The notes under the pieces: generated by a model | Databases searched by the model: none | What the model saw: the letters and a program-made list of their open reading frames with translations, nothing else | What the model was told of the DNA's origin: nothing | Part shown: positions 1 through 9,378 of the stretch, piece by piece | Layout: each line of letters starts with the position of its first letter | Position numbering within the stretch: position 1 is the first letter of the stretch | Assembly (NCBI GenBank): GCA_018056685.1 | Contig: JAGPFC010000022.1 | Coordinates: 1 to 39,903, forward strand | Length of the DNA stretch: 39,903 nt | Reading direction: 5' to 3' | From: Smithella sp. | GTDB lineage: Bacteria; Desulfobacterota; Syntrophia; Syntrophales; Smithellaceae | Translations under genes and position numbers: made by a program

Positions 1-60
1 GGGGACTCAAAATCCCCCGCTCGCAAGGGCATCTCGGTTCGATTCCGAGCTCCGGCACCA
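1..60 (+). tRNA. tRNA-Leu (CAA), 5'-truncated by the window edge
   Basis: The 3' part of a tRNA gene. The anticodon stem GGGGA/TCCCC encloses the seven-base loop CTCAAAA, giving anticodon CAA (leucine, UUG codons). A long variable arm follows, as expected for the class II tRNA-Leu, then a T arm with the GGTTCGATTCC core and a 3' acceptor strand ending in an encoded ACCA (57-60). The 5' acceptor strand and D arm lie outside the window. Confidence 0.9.
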
Positions 61-152
61 TTGATTCTTAATCCTTTTTTATGTGTTCCGGCCACTTAAT
101 AAATCTTTTATTACGGTCCTGAGGTGTGGTAAAAATTAAGAAAAGGATTGTT

Positions 153-779
153 ATGCGCTACGTCACATTATCCATTTTTCTTTTTTTGTCTTTATTCAGC
201 TCACCGGCAATGAGTGAAACGGCAGAAGACTGGTTGAATAAGGCCGGCGCAATATCAGACGGCAGCAAATATACAGCCCCGTTTAAAGCGATTGAATATC
301 TGAATAATGCCTCTAAACTTCAGCCGGAAAATGCCGAAATCTATTATAACAGAGGTGTTGCTTACGACAACCTTGGACAGTATCAACCAGCGATCAAAGA
401 CTATAGCCAAGCCATCCGTTTAAAGCCGGATTATGCCGAAGCGTTCTACAACCGAGGCACTATTTATAATGAGTTGGCCCAGTATGAACAAGCGATATCC
501 GATTTTAATCAGGCTATTGATCTTCAACCCACAGACGCCGAAGCGTATCACAACCGCGGCTTTGCGTACGACAAACTGAGTCAGTTTGAGCAGGCTATTG
601 AAAATTATAACCAGGCCATCCGTTTGAAGCCGGATTATGCTTCAGCGTATCATAACAGAGGCATTGTTTACTTTTCCCGGGGCAATAACAATCCGGGATG
701 TTCTGACGCGCAACGCGCATGCTCATTAGGACATTGCAAATTAATGGAAATGGCTAAAAAAAGAGGTTTGTGTCACTGA
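153..779 (+). CDS. Secreted TPR-repeat protein
   Basis: A 208-aa protein with an N-terminal signal sequence (hydrophobic LSIFLFLSLFSS, plausible cleavage near AMS/ETA), so it is probably periplasmic. The rest is mainly tetratricopeptide repeats of the 34-residue type: three nearly identical units carrying the A/E-x-Y-x-N-R-G and Q-A-I patterns and a fourth partial unit. Such arrays are protein-protein interaction scaffolds. The short tail after the repeats holds three cysteines. I chose the ATG at 153 over an upstream GTG at 126 because the signal peptide starts there and an AGGA sits about 6 nt upstream. It stands alone between the tRNA and the HD-GYP gene; the partner is unknown. Confidence 0.8.
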   Translation: MRYVTLSIFLFLSLFSSPAMSETAEDWLNKAGAISDGSKYTAPFKAIEYLNNASKLQPENAEIYYNRGVAYDNLGQYQPAIKDYSQAIRLKPDYAEAFYNRGTIYNELAQYEQAISDFNQAIDLQPTDAEAYHNRGFAYDKLSQFEQAIENYNQAIRLKPDYASAYHNRGIVYFSRGNNNPGCSDAQRACSLGHCKLMEMAKKRGLCH

Positions 780-975
780 TTCCTGGTAACTTTATCCCCT
801 GAAATGAAATAATGGATTATCTTTACCAGCAACTGGCTTTTTATTTATTTTTTACGGATTATATTTTCATTTGACACAAAGTAAATCTTAATGTAGTCAA
901 TTCATACATAATCATTCCTGCACATTCTGATTTTGAAAACAATACGGTGTCGCTCGCTTTGTTCAAAGGGGTTAA

Positions 976-3969
976 ATGAAGAGCAAGAAATATTCAACGG
1001 ATCAAAATTTTACCGAAACTCAACATTCCGAAAACATTCTAAAACAGACGGAAGATAAACTCAGGGAAAGCGAACAAAAATTTCGCAATATCATCTTTAA
1101 CCTGGATGAAGCGTATTTCAGCATCACGCTGGATGGAACACTGCTGGAACACAACCCGGCACTGAACCGCATCCTTGGTTTTCCAGGCCATTTAGATTTG
1201 AGAGGTTTTCATATCCCTGATTTATGGCAAAACGACGAAGATCGGGAAAATTATCTAAAGGAATTACTGGTCAACCACTCGATTTCTAAATACAAAATCA
1301 AAGCAAAGACGCAACAGGGAAAGCTCATAACGCTTTTAGCCAGCGCCCATTTAGTCGAAGACGAATGTACCCGCCCCCGGAGAATAGAGGGAATTTTTCT
1401 GGACATAACGGATCTCCAGCAAACAGAAGAGAGGTTGCTGCGGGAGGAACAGAAATTCCGGGCTATCGCCGAAAACACGTTTGATATTATCATTCTTTTA
1501 AACCGCGAAGGAAAACCCGTTTATGCGAATCCGGCTCTGGAAAGAGTTTTGGGATACAAGCCGGAGGAAAGGATTGGAGCTAACGGATTTGAATTTGTTC
1601 ATCCGGATTCCATGAAATTTTTGCTGGAGTCCTTCATAACCCTGGTCAGCAATCCCCAGCATCCCCCTATTCACGGAGAAAGCCGCCTTCGTCACAAAGA
1701 CGGCAGTTGGCGCATCTTCGAAACGGTCGGCACTGCTCTAACACACAATAATATGGTGGAAGCGATCGTTGTCAATCACCGTGATATTACAAAGCGCAAG
1801 CATGCCGAAGAATTATTAATAAAAAGTGAGGAGCGATACCGGACCCTTGCGGAAAACGCCACCGACGCAATCTTCACCATTGACATGAATTTTAATTACA
1901 CCTACGCGAGTCCCTCCGTATATAATATCGTGGGATACACGGCCGAGGAAGTGAAAACGATGAGGGTGGAACAACTCGTCGACGCTGAAACGCTGCAATG
2001 GTTTGCTCAAATGTTTGCCGAAGAACTGGAAACAGAAAAACGAAAAGACCGGGATTTAAAAAGATCGCGCGTTTTGGAGTATCAGCATATCCGCAAGGAT
2101 GGCTCGAAAGTATGGGTGGAAAACAAGCTGACCTTTCTGAGAAATGAAAATAACGAAGCGATAGGTCTCGAGGGAGTTGTCCGCGACATTACCGACCGCA
2201 AAAAAGCTCAGGAAGCAGCCTTAAAGGAACATAACTTCAGCCGTTCAGCCCTGGACAGCTTAATGGTGCCTTTTTTCATGTTCGAACTGGAAAGCAGAAA
2301 ATTTTTCAGGTGGAATAAAGCTTTCACGCGTGCATGCGGCTGCACTGACGAAGAAATAGCGCAGGTGACACCAATATATTTCATCCCTGAATCAGAACGG
2401 GAAAACCTGCTGAAGCTGGCCGAAGAATTCGAAGTCAGCGGAAAAGTCGTATTTGAAATGCCCGTTCTTTCCAAAAACGGCCAAACCACGCCTTACTTAT
2501 TGTCGGGCAATCTCCTGACTTATGACGGGAAGCAGTATGTCGTGGGCATGGGCATCGATATCACCGATCACAAAAAAGCGGATGAATTGGTAAAACAAAG
2601 TGAAGCAAAGTACAGACTTCTGGCCGATTACATGAAGGATTATGTGTGGCTGATGGACTTAAACTTGAAAATAAACTATGTCAGCCCCTCCGCTGAAAAG
2701 CTTCTGGGATATAGTCAGGAAGAATTTAAAGAGCTTTCTATTGATAAATTTTTAACCCCGGATTCTTTTCAGAAAGCAATGGATTTCTGCTCGGAAGAAC
2801 TGCCCAAGGCATTGGCTGCGCCTCCGGATTACGTGTTGGATCGCACCCTGGAACTGGAATACCTCAGCAGGGACGGTCAAGCAGTCTGGGGAGAAGCCAC
2901 CTTCACGCTCATCAGAGATCAAGAGGGCAAACCTGTTTCCATTCTCGGCGAAAGCAGAAACATCACTGAACGCAAAAAAATAGAGGACGAATTGAGAAAA
3001 AGTGAAGAAAACTTTCGACGATCCCTTGATGACTCCCCGCTGGGTGTGCGGATCTCCTCCTTTGAGGGTGAAACAATTTACGCCAACCGGGCGATTCTGG
3101 ATATCTATGGTTACGAAAGCATCGAGGAGCTGAAGAACACGCCCCTGAAGGAACGCTATACGCCGGAAAGTTATGCTGAATACCTGGCAAGAAAGAAAAA
3201 AAGAGAACTGGGAGAATTTGGCCCCTCGGAATATGAAGTAAGTATCATCAGAAAAACGGGGGAGGTACGCCATCTCTATGTTTTCCGAAAGGAAATATTC
3301 TGGAACGGTAAAAAACAATCTCAGGTGATTTATCAGGACATCACCTTGCGCAGGCAGGCCGAAGAAAAACTCAACGAAACTCTGGAAAGCCTACGCCAAT
3401 CCATCAAAATAACGATTCAGGTGCTGGGCACGGCAACGGAAGCCAAAGATCCTTATATGGCCGGACATCAAAAGAGAGTTGCCGATCTGGCGCGAGCCAT
3501 TGCCACGGAAATGAAACTGCCAAACGATAAAATCGAAGCCATCCGTATGGCCAGTGCCATTCATGACATCGGAAAAATATCAGTGCCATCGGAAATACTA
3601 TGCAAACCTGCGGTTCTGTCTGACATTGAATTTTCGCTGGTCAAAAACCATCCCTTTTACAGTTATGAAATTATTAAAGAAGTGGAAGCGCCCTGGCCTC
3701 TGGCCGATATCGTGTACCAGCATCATGAACGCATCGACGGATCGGGCTATCCCCTGGGTAAGAAAAACGGTGATATTCTGATTGAATCAAGAATTCTCGC
3801 GGTGGCGGATGTGGTAGAGGCCATGATTTCCTATCGGCCTTATAGACCGGCGCTGGAACTGGAAAGTGCTTTGAACGAAATTGAAAAAAACGCGGGTATT
3901 CTTTATGACCGTGATGTTGTTCAAGCCTGCCTGAAGCTTTTCCGGGAAAAAGGCTACCGCATATCTTAA
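976..3969 (+). CDS. Multi-PAS HD-GYP domain protein, probable cyclic-di-GMP phosphodiesterase
   Basis: A 997-aa protein with no membrane segment or signal peptide. About six PAS-type sensor modules come in tandem, most opening with the E-x-F/Y-R-x-(I/L) pattern and closing with a D-I-T-x-R/H-K-like PAC end, joined by short charged helices. The C-terminal ~200 residues form an HD-GYP domain with the metal-binding HD pair at H863-D864 (HDIGKI) and the signature HHERIDGSGYP at 916-926. Intact HD-GYP domains hydrolyse cyclic di-GMP to pGpG or GMP, so this is likely a cytoplasmic enzyme gated by several ligands. The ATG follows AAAGGGG with normal spacing. It has no operon partner; the PAS ligands cannot be told from sequence. 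Confidence 0.9.
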   Translation: MKSKKYSTDQNFTETQHSENILKQTEDKLRESEQKFRNIIFNLDEAYFSITLDGTLLEHNPALNRILGFPGHLDLRGFHIPDLWQNDEDRENYLKELLVNHSISKYKIKAKTQQGKLITLLASAHLVEDECTRPRRIEGIFLDITDLQQTEERLLREEQKFRAIAENTFDIIILLNREGKPVYANPALERVLGYKPEERIGANGFEFVHPDSMKFLLESFITLVSNPQHPPIHGESRLRHKDGSWRIFETVGTALTHNNMVEAIVVNHRDITKRKHAEELLIKSEERYRTLAENATDAIFTIDMNFNYTYASPSVYNIVGYTAEEVKTMRVEQLVDAETLQWFAQMFAEELETEKRKDRDLKRSRVLEYQHIRKDGSKVWVENKLTFLRNENNEAIGLEGVVRDITDRKKAQEAALKEHNFSRSALDSLMVPFFMFELESRKFFRWNKAFTRACGCTDEEIAQVTPIYFIPESERENLLKLAEEFEVSGKVVFEMPVLSKNGQTTPYLLSGNLLTYDGKQYVVGMGIDITDHKKADELVKQSEAKYRLLADYMKDYVWLMDLNLKINYVSPSAEKLLGYSQEEFKELSIDKFLTPDSFQKAMDFCSEELPKALAAPPDYVLDRTLELEYLSRDGQAVWGEATFTLIRDQEGKPVSILGESRNITERKKIEDELRKSEENFRRSLDDSPLGVRISSFEGETIYANRAILDIYGYESIEELKNTPLKERYTPESYAEYLARKKKRELGEFGPSEYEVSIIRKTGEVRHLYVFRKEIFWNGKKQSQVIYQDITLRRQAEEKLNETLESLRQSIKITIQVLGTATEAKDPYMAGHQKRVADLARAIATEMKLPNDKIEAIRMASAIHDIGKISVPSEILCKPAVLSDIEFSLVKNHPFYSYEIIKEVEAPWPLADIVYQHHERIDGSGYPLGKKNGDILIESRILAVADVVEAMISYRPYRPALELESALNEIEKNAGILYDRDVVQACLKLFREKGYRIS

Positions 3970-4093
3970 ACGGTTTTCTCCCCGGATATATCCCCGATCA
4001 AGGTATATTTTGTACACACCGGTAAAAACAGCCCGACAGTCCGACGAAACTTGACGAACAGACAAATTTGATTTAAATGTCGAAAGCTTTCTT

Positions 4094-4101
4094 AAAGGAG
4101 G
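4094..4101 (+). promoter_or_regulatory. Strong Shine-Dalgarno deciding a TTG start
   Basis: AAAGGAGG lies 6 nt upstream of TTG at 4108 and supports that codon as the start of the DsbC-like gene. Confidence 0.8.
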
Positions 4102-4107
4102 AAAATT

Positions 4108-4830
4108 TTGAGAAAATTCACTGTTGTTTTATTATTGATTCTGTTTCTTCTACCCATTCTAGGTTTAGCCAGACAAACAACCGTACCTGTCAGGAAGAAA
4201 ACGGCAACAGTTGAGGAGCAATTCAAAAAGAGTTTCCCCAAAAATAATTATGAAAGCATAACCCCTACAGCCGTGAGTGGCGTTTATGAAGTTTACGCCG
4301 TCAATGAATTATATTATTATATACCGAAGGATGAGGTCATCTTGTATGGAAGCCTGATTACCAAAAACGGAGTCAACCTCACCCGGGAAAGTTTCTTAAA
4401 GAAAATGGCGCAAAAAATAGCGAAACTCCCCCTGGCCAGCGCGATAAAAATCGGCAACGGCAAAACCGTTATCGTAGAATTTGTTGATCCGAATTGTCAT
4501 TTTTGCCGTGAGTCTTATAAATATTTTGCAAAGCATAAGGATCTCACGATGTATGCTTTCCTTTACCCGTTGTCCAAGGAATCGGCCGATAAGGCCAAAT
4601 ACATTTTATGTTCAAAAGATGCCGTCAAAGCTTACAACGATGTTCTGAGCGGAAAACTCGATAAAATGAAACCAGACGTCTGCCCGGACAAAAAAGCGGA
4701 TGAAACTATAAAAACCAATATGAAATTCGCTTCACAGATTGGACTCAGAGGCACACCACTTTTTTACATCAAGGGTCAGGTGGTAGATGGATTTGATCCC
4801 CCGGCATTGGACAAACTTTTGAAAAATTAA
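4108..4830 (+). CDS. dsbC: DsbC/DsbG-type periplasmic thiol:disulfide interchange protein
   Basis: A 240-aa exported protein. An N-terminal hydrophobic stretch (VVLLLILFLLPILGLA) is the signal peptide. Residues ~45-95 resemble the DsbC N-terminal dimerisation domain (Y-E-V-Y, then I-L-Y-G-S-L-I ... N-L-T). A thioredoxin fold follows, with the redox pair CHFC at 130-133 after F-V-D-P-N and a cis-proline loop GTPLF near the C-terminus. DsbC proteins shuffle wrongly formed disulfides in the periplasm. Two further cysteines (LCSKD and VCPDK) could form a structural disulfide. The start is TTG, backed by a perfect ribosome site. The gene converges on metG; no DsbD-like reductase is visible here. 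Confidence 0.87.
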   Translation: MRKFTVVLLLILFLLPILGLARQTTVPVRKKTATVEEQFKKSFPKNNYESITPTAVSGVYEVYAVNELYYYIPKDEVILYGSLITKNGVNLTRESFLKKMAQKIAKLPLASAIKIGNGKTVIVEFVDPNCHFCRESYKYFAKHKDLTMYAFLYPLSKESADKAKYILCSKDAVKAYNDVLSGKLDKMKPDVCPDKKADETIKTNMKFASQIGLRGTPLFYIKGQVVDGFDPPALDKLLKN

Positions 4831-4843
4831 CAGGCTGATGAAG

Positions 4844-4871
4844 ATCGCCCGTTTCATCCCAAAGGGGCGAT
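4844..4871. terminator. Hairpin between convergent dsbC and metG
   Basis: ATCGCCC (4844-4850) pairs with GGGCGAT (4865-4871); the right arm touches the metG stop codon. It lies between two convergent genes and may end transcription from both sides, but neither side has a clear U-tract. Confidence 0.4.
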
Positions 4872-6775
4872 TACCGGATTTTCCCACCCGTTTTGGCTTC
4901 ACGGTCAAAAGCCAGAACGGTCAGACCTTTTTCTGTGTCGGTCGCCAGCAGCATACCGTGCGATTCAACACCCATTAATTTTGCCGGTTTTAAATTGGCA
5001 ACCACCACTATTGTCTTGCCGATTAATTCCTCCGGCTTGTAGTCTTTGCCGATCCCCGCGACAATGGTTCTTTCTTCACCGATGTCAATTTTCAATTTGA
5101 TGAGCTTGCTGGATTTGGGCACGGCTTCCGCTTCAAGAATTTTGGCCACACGCAAATCAACTTTCGAGAATTCTTCGTAGTCAATCTCCGGTTTCAGGTC
5201 AGCCAGCGATTGTTTTTGTTCCGGCGCCCCGCCTTCCTTCTCCTGACTGATCCGCGGAAACAGCGATTCTCCGCGCAACAAGGGACTGCCGCTTTTCAGA
5301 ACACTGCCCTTTTTGATTCCGGCGAGATCCAACTGCCGGGCTTCACCATCTCCGATTTGTTTCAAGATTTTCTCCGCCGTTTGCGGCATGAAAGGCGAAA
5401 TTAAGACAGCGATTTCCTGAAGAGCCACCAGGAGATTATACATGATGGCCGTCAGTTTCTCCCGGTTGGCCGGATCCTTTCCCAGTGTCCACGGTTCATT
5501 TTCCACAATATATTTATTAGCGATACTGATGAATTCCCAAATGGCCATTAATGCTTTATGCAGAGACATATCCTGAAAACTCGCTTCCACGTCACCAACT
5601 GTTTTCAGAACCGATTGACGCAGGGTCGAATCTTGATGATGCGCGCTGACGTCCGGGACCTTGCCGTCACAATATTTGATGGCCATTGTAATGGTGCGGC
5701 TGACCAGATTACCCAGATCATTGGCCAGATCGGAATTGAGACGCTGAACAAAAGCTTCCTCCGAAAAATTGGAATCCAGCCCGAAAACCATATCCCGGAG
5801 CAGAAAATAACGGAAAGCGTCGAGGCCGTATTTGTCTTTCAAATCCAGCGGACGAACGATGTTGCCGAGGCTTTTGGACATCTTGCTTTGGTCCGAATTC
5901 CAGTAACCGTGAACGTTGAGGTGCTGGTAAGGTTCGATCCCGGCTGATTTGAGCATGGTCGGCCAGTAAATGCCGTGGGGTTTCAGAATATCCTTGGCGA
6001 TAAGGTGTTCGGCAACCGGCCAGAATTTTTTAAAATTTTCTCCGTCAGGATATCCCAGGGCGGTAACGTAATTAATCAGGGCGTCAAACCAGACATAGGT
6101 TACATATTTTTCATCAAACGGCAAAGTGATGCCCCATTCCAGTCGGGTTTTGGGACGTGATATACAAAGGTCTTCCAGCGGATCCCGCAGAAAAGCCAGC
6201 GCTTCATTCCGGTATCGTTCCGGCCGGATGAATTCAGGATTTTTCTGGATGTGGTCAATGAGCCAGTCCTGGTATTTGCTCATCTTGAAAAAATAATTTT
6301 TTTCTTCGATATACTGCGTCTCCCGTCCATGCTCGGGACACTTGCCGTCCACGATTTCCTTTTCGGTCAGAAATCGTTCACAGCCGAAGCAGTAATGGCC
6401 GCCGTAACTGCCGAAATAAATATCACCGGCATCATACACCTTCTGTAAAATATAACGTACCGTTTCAATGTGATTGGGATCGGTGGTTCTGATAAAGTAA
6501 TCGTTGGATATGGCAAGTTCCGGACACAGTGCGCGAAACTGGGCGCTGATTTTATCCGCGTATTCCTTGGGAGAGATGCCGGCCTTTTGCGCGGCTTCTG
6601 CAATTTTGTCGCCGTGTTCGTCGGTTCCTGTCACAAAAAAAGTTTCATGTCCAACCATCCGGTGATATCTGGCCAAAACATCGGCCACGATCGTCGTGTA
6701 AGCATGTCCGATATGCGGCAACGCATTGACGTAATAGATCGGTGTGCTTATATAAAATGCTTCTGACATATCCAT
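4871..6775 (-). CDS. metG: Methionyl-tRNA synthetase with C-terminal tRNA-binding domain
   Basis: A 634-aa class I aminoacyl-tRNA synthetase that charges tRNA-Met. The ATP-binding PHIGHAYT motif is near residue 20, and the KMSKS loop appears exactly (DQSKMSKSLGN). A zinc knuckle with a CxxC pair and a CxxH pair (CFGC ... CPEH) sits in the connective domain. After a ~40-residue linker the last ~105 residues form the EMAP/Arc1p-like OB fold (KVDLRVAKI ... GKTIVVVANL ... SHGMLLA) that adds tRNA affinity and dimerisation. The first ATG is preferred, with AGGGAG at good spacing. It is the last gene of tmk-holB-ricT-metG, 12 nt behind ricT, an order familiar from many bacteria. Confidence 0.97.
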   Translation of the reverse strand: MDMSEAFYISTPIYYVNALPHIGHAYTTIVADVLARYHRMVGHETFFVTGTDEHGDKIAEAAQKAGISPKEYADKISAQFRALCPELAISNDYFIRTTDPNHIETVRYILQKVYDAGDIYFGSYGGHYCFGCERFLTEKEIVDGKCPEHGRETQYIEEKNYFFKMSKYQDWLIDHIQKNPEFIRPERYRNEALAFLRDPLEDLCISRPKTRLEWGITLPFDEKYVTYVWFDALINYVTALGYPDGENFKKFWPVAEHLIAKDILKPHGIYWPTMLKSAGIEPYQHLNVHGYWNSDQSKMSKSLGNIVRPLDLKDKYGLDAFRYFLLRDMVFGLDSNFSEEAFVQRLNSDLANDLGNLVSRTITMAIKYCDGKVPDVSAHHQDSTLRQSVLKTVGDVEASFQDMSLHKALMAIWEFISIANKYIVENEPWTLGKDPANREKLTAIMYNLLVALQEIAVLISPFMPQTAEKILKQIGDGEARQLDLAGIKKGSVLKSGSPLLRGESLFPRISQEKEGGAPEQKQSLADLKPEIDYEEFSKVDLRVAKILEAEAVPKSSKLIKLKIDIGEERTIVAGIGKDYKPEELIGKTIVVVANLKPAKLMGVESHGMLLATDTEKGLTVLAFDREAKTGGKIR

Positions 6776-6787
6776 ATTTTCTCCCTG

Positions 6788-7546
6788 CTAATCATTGTAA
6801 GACTCTATTTCATCCATTTTTTCCAGATCCAGCGTTTTCTTTTCTTCCCGTTCCAGAGATTCACCGCCCGGCGCCTTGGTAATCTTGGGACATTTTTTCT
6901 TTCCCGCGTATCCTTGATGTTCAAAGGCCAGACAGCACATCAGACGTCCGCACAATCCTGAGATTTTTTCAGGATTCAGGGACATGTTCTGTTCCTTGGC
7001 CATCTTCACTGTAACCCGTTCGAGATTCTGCAGGATGCCCGCGCAACACACCATCCGTCCGCAAACGGCAATGCCTTTGGTAATGCGTGTTTCCTGGCGG
7101 GCGCCGATCTGCTTGAGTTCTATGCGCATCTTAAATTTCTGCACCAGATCTTTCACCAGTTCCCGGAAATCCACTCTGTTTTCCGCCGTAAAATAAAAAA
7201 TTATTTTACTTTTCTCGAAGAGGCAATCCACATCAACCAGCTTCATGGCAAGTTCCCGCTTGTGAATTTTTTCCTGACAAAAACTCCAGGCCTCGCGCTC
7301 CAGCCGCTCATTGTCCTCTTTAATCTGAAGATCTTCTTGTGTCACCTTGCGGATGATTCTTTTCATATTCGCCGGCACGTCCTCGGGTGGGCATCTTTTG
7401 ACATCCGTAACCACAACACCCAGCGCGATGCCGTTATCCGTATCAACGATCACCTGATCATTCTTATGTAAAATGAGATCGGAACTGTTGAAATGATATA
7501 TTTTACCTTCCTTTTTGAACTTGACACCAATAATATTTACAAGCAA
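6788..7546 (-). CDS. ricT: RicT/YaaT family PSP1-domain protein
   Basis: A 252-aa protein of the PSP1/YaaT family. The cysteine signature is clear: CGRMVCCAG around residues 160-170, the MAKEQNMSLNP segment, then CGRLMCC, which in Bacillus RicT helps hold an iron-sulfur cluster. There the protein (with RicA and RicF) affects RNase Y-dependent mRNA maturation and phosphorelay signalling; in Gram-negative anaerobes its role is less defined. The first codon is TTG (7546) with AGGA upstream. The ~25-residue lysine- and glutamate-rich tail is probably disordered. Position between holB and metG matches the usual neighbourhood of this family. Confidence 0.92.
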   Translation of the reverse strand: MLVNIIGVKFKKEGKIYHFNSSDLILHKNDQVIVDTDNGIALGVVVTDVKRCPPEDVPANMKRIIRKVTQEDLQIKEDNERLEREAWSFCQEKIHKRELAMKLVDVDCLFEKSKIIFYFTAENRVDFRELVKDLVQKFKMRIELKQIGARQETRITKGIAVCGRMVCCAGILQNLERVTVKMAKEQNMSLNPEKISGLCGRLMCCLAFEHQGYAGKKKCPKITKAPGGESLEREEKKTLDLEKMDEIESYND

Positions 7547-7568
7547 TTTACGTCCTACCTTGTTTTTA

Positions 7569-7715
7569 ATCCCTTTCGCTTCGCTTCAGGGATAGTTCCC
7601 AATCCTGATAAATCGGGATTGGATAGTTCGACTTACGTTTCGAGCTTCGCTTCGCTCGCTCTCAACGAGTTTCACTACGTCCATCAAATTTCAGTTCGCT
7701 CTGCTGCTGAAATTT
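7569..7715. repeat. Hairpin-rich, repeat-like insert between holB and ricT
   Basis: Several inverted repeats are packed together: ATCCCT/AGGGAT (7569-7574 and 7588-7593), GGGA/TCCC (7589-7592 and 7597-7600), CAATCC/GGATTG (7600-7605 and 7616-7621) and AAATTTCAG/CTGAAATTT (7686-7694 and 7707-7715). Reiterated GCTTCGCTTC-type runs lie between them. The composition is unlike the flanking genes. The last hairpin falls inside the final codons of holB, suggesting a small intergenic repeat inserted at the 3' end of that gene. Confidence 0.5.
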
Positions 7716-8703
7716 GGGACTCACTATAGCTCAACTTAAATGCCATTGTTTCCAAAGTCAATGATTTGTTTACATTCTGTTCTATGATGACGCCGGCTTT
7801 CTCTATCTGTTCTATGCTTTGAAGAATCTGCTCACCGGATAGCCGGCCGGCACGTTCCTGAATTAAATCATAATGATCCTGATTGATCAGCATTTCGTTT
7901 TTTCCGGTTTCTTTGAAAATCAGCAAATCACGGAAAAAAGAATTAACAATATTTAACCCCTGCCTGATTTCCTTTTTTTTGCTTCCCAGAAAAGAGGCCA
8001 GATTAATCAGACTGAACGCATCTTTTTTACTGGCGGCGGCCAGCAGACCTAATAGTTCTCTACGATAATCGACGATATTGTCTTTATTTAAGGCCAGAGC
8101 GTTGCCGATGGAACCGCCGGATAAGGACGCCAGCAGCACCGCTTGCTGTTCATCCATTTTCATCTCCGACACAAGAAATCCGGCAACCGTTTCCGCACTC
8201 AGGGGATTAAAACGCATTTGCTGGCAGCGCGAAAGAATCGTTTGCGGCAGGGCAGATGGCCTGGTCGTCACCAGGATCAGAATATTGGACGATGTCGGTT
8301 CTTCCAGCATCTTCAAAAGAGCGTTGGCCGATGGATCGTTCATCCTGTCGGCATCATCGATGATAAACGCTCTTTTTTTCGCTTCCAGCGGACGACAGCG
8401 GGTCCTTTCCTGTATTTGACGGATGGTATCGATACGAATGAACTGACCCTCCGCCTGCACGGGGAAAATATCAGGGTGGATGCCTTTTGCAATTTTTCGG
8501 CAGGAAGGACATTCATCGCACGAATCGTTCAGGGAGTCCGACTTTGCGCAATTGATTGCTTTGACCAACTCAAGGGCCAGCGTTTTCTTGCCGATCGCCT
8601 CCAGGCCGCTGAAGAGGTAGGCATGTCCTGTTCTTTTTTGAACCAGGGTTTTTTGCAGAATTTTTATCTTTTGTTCATGACCGTAAATATGGCTGAATGA
8701 CAT
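7684..8703 (-). CDS. holB: DNA polymerase III delta' subunit
   Basis: A 339-aa clamp-loader AAA+ subunit. The N-terminal P-loop reads GLEAIGKKT, followed by the zinc-binding cysteine set (C ... CDECPSC) and a Walker B-like FIIDDAD. The sensor-1 region and the arginine-finger-type SRC motif (ILSRCQQ) are present. The delta' subunit opens and loads the sliding clamp with delta and gamma/tau. The gene lies 24 nt behind tmk. Its last ~15 residues are read from a hairpin-rich repeat and look unlike a normal HolB tail, so the ancestral stop was probably a little earlier. Confidence 0.93.
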   Translation of the reverse strand: MSFSHIYGHEQKIKILQKTLVQKRTGHAYLFSGLEAIGKKTLALELVKAINCAKSDSLNDSCDECPSCRKIAKGIHPDIFPVQAEGQFIRIDTIRQIQERTRCRPLEAKKRAFIIDDADRMNDPSANALLKMLEEPTSSNILILVTTRPSALPQTILSRCQQMRFNPLSAETVAGFLVSEMKMDEQQAVLLASLSGGSIGNALALNKDNIVDYRRELLGLLAAASKKDAFSLINLASFLGSKKKEIRQGLNIVNSFFRDLLIFKETGKNEMLINQDHYDLIQERAGRLSGEQILQSIEQIEKAGVIIEQNVNKSLTLETMAFKLSYSESQISAAERTEI

Positions 8704-8727
8704 AATAAAAAGAAAACATCCCGAAAA

Positions 8728-9378
8728 TTATTTTTGGCATTGGATGAAATCACTTATATGCCGGCGCACGTCTTCCTGAATGGCGGTAACATCCCGATCG
8801 GCATTAATCAGACGGAAACGTGCCGGATCATTTCTGGATATTTCCAGATACCCTTCCCGAATCCGCGTGTGAAATTCCATATGCTCTCTTTCAAAACGGT
8901 CGGAAGCGGCGGGATTGTCCAGTTGGTTGTTGCGCGCCATCGCCCTTTTCAGTCCGGTTTCCACAGGCAAATCAAACAACAACGTCATATCCGGCAGGGT
9001 GTTGCGCGCCGAGTAGTCGTTGATGAACCGGATCGCTTCACGATCAAGGCCGCGCCCGGCGCCCTGATAGGCATAGGTGGCATCGGAAAAACGATCGCAC
9101 AAAACGATTTTTCCCTGCTGGAGAGCCGGACGGATGACTTCCCGGATATGCTGGGCACGGGCGGCACAGAACAGCAACAACTCCGCTTCCGCGCAGAGAT
9201 GGCCATGCTCTCGTTTGAAAAGGATATCGGCTATTTGAATTCCGATGTCCGTCCCGGTCGGTTCCTGCGTGACAATAAACGGAATATCCTTCTCACTGAG
9301 ATAGGCCGCGGCCAGTTTAATCTGGGTCGATTTTCCCGACCCTTCAATGCCCTCAAAGGTAATAAATTTGTTCACCAA
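8728..9378 (-). CDS. tmk: Thymidylate kinase
   Basis: A 216-aa P-loop kinase that phosphorylates dTMP to dTDP for DNA synthesis. The P-loop is EGIEGSGKSTQ at the N-terminus, followed by the DR motif (VLCDRFSDATYAYQG) that contacts the nucleotide and a lid region rich in arginines. Length is normal for bacterial Tmk. The start is TTG (9378) or the next codon GTG (9375); AAGGA lies 5 or 8 nt upstream, so the sequence does not decide between them. It opens the tmk-holB-ricT-metG run. Confidence 0.95.
   Translation of the reverse strand: MVNKFITFEGIEGSGKSTQIKLAAAYLSEKDIPFIVTQEPTGTDIGIQIADILFKREHGHLCAEAELLLFCAARAQHIREVIRPALQQGKIVLCDRFSDATYAYQGAGRGLDREAIRFINDYSARNTLPDMTLLFDLPVETGLKRAMARNNQLDNPAASDRFEREHMEFHTRIREGYLEISRNDPARFRLINADRDVTAIQEDVRRHISDFIQCQK

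Noticed and set aside
871..893. TTGACA upstream of the HD-GYP gene as a promoter -35 box
   Set aside because: At 17-nt spacing the -10 position reads TAGTCA, too weak to call.
7718..7729. GACTCACTATAG, 12 bases matching the 3' half of the phage T7 promoter
   Set aside because: It lies within the holB/repeat junction, lacks the TAATAC half of the promoter and no phage polymerase is present; most likely chance.
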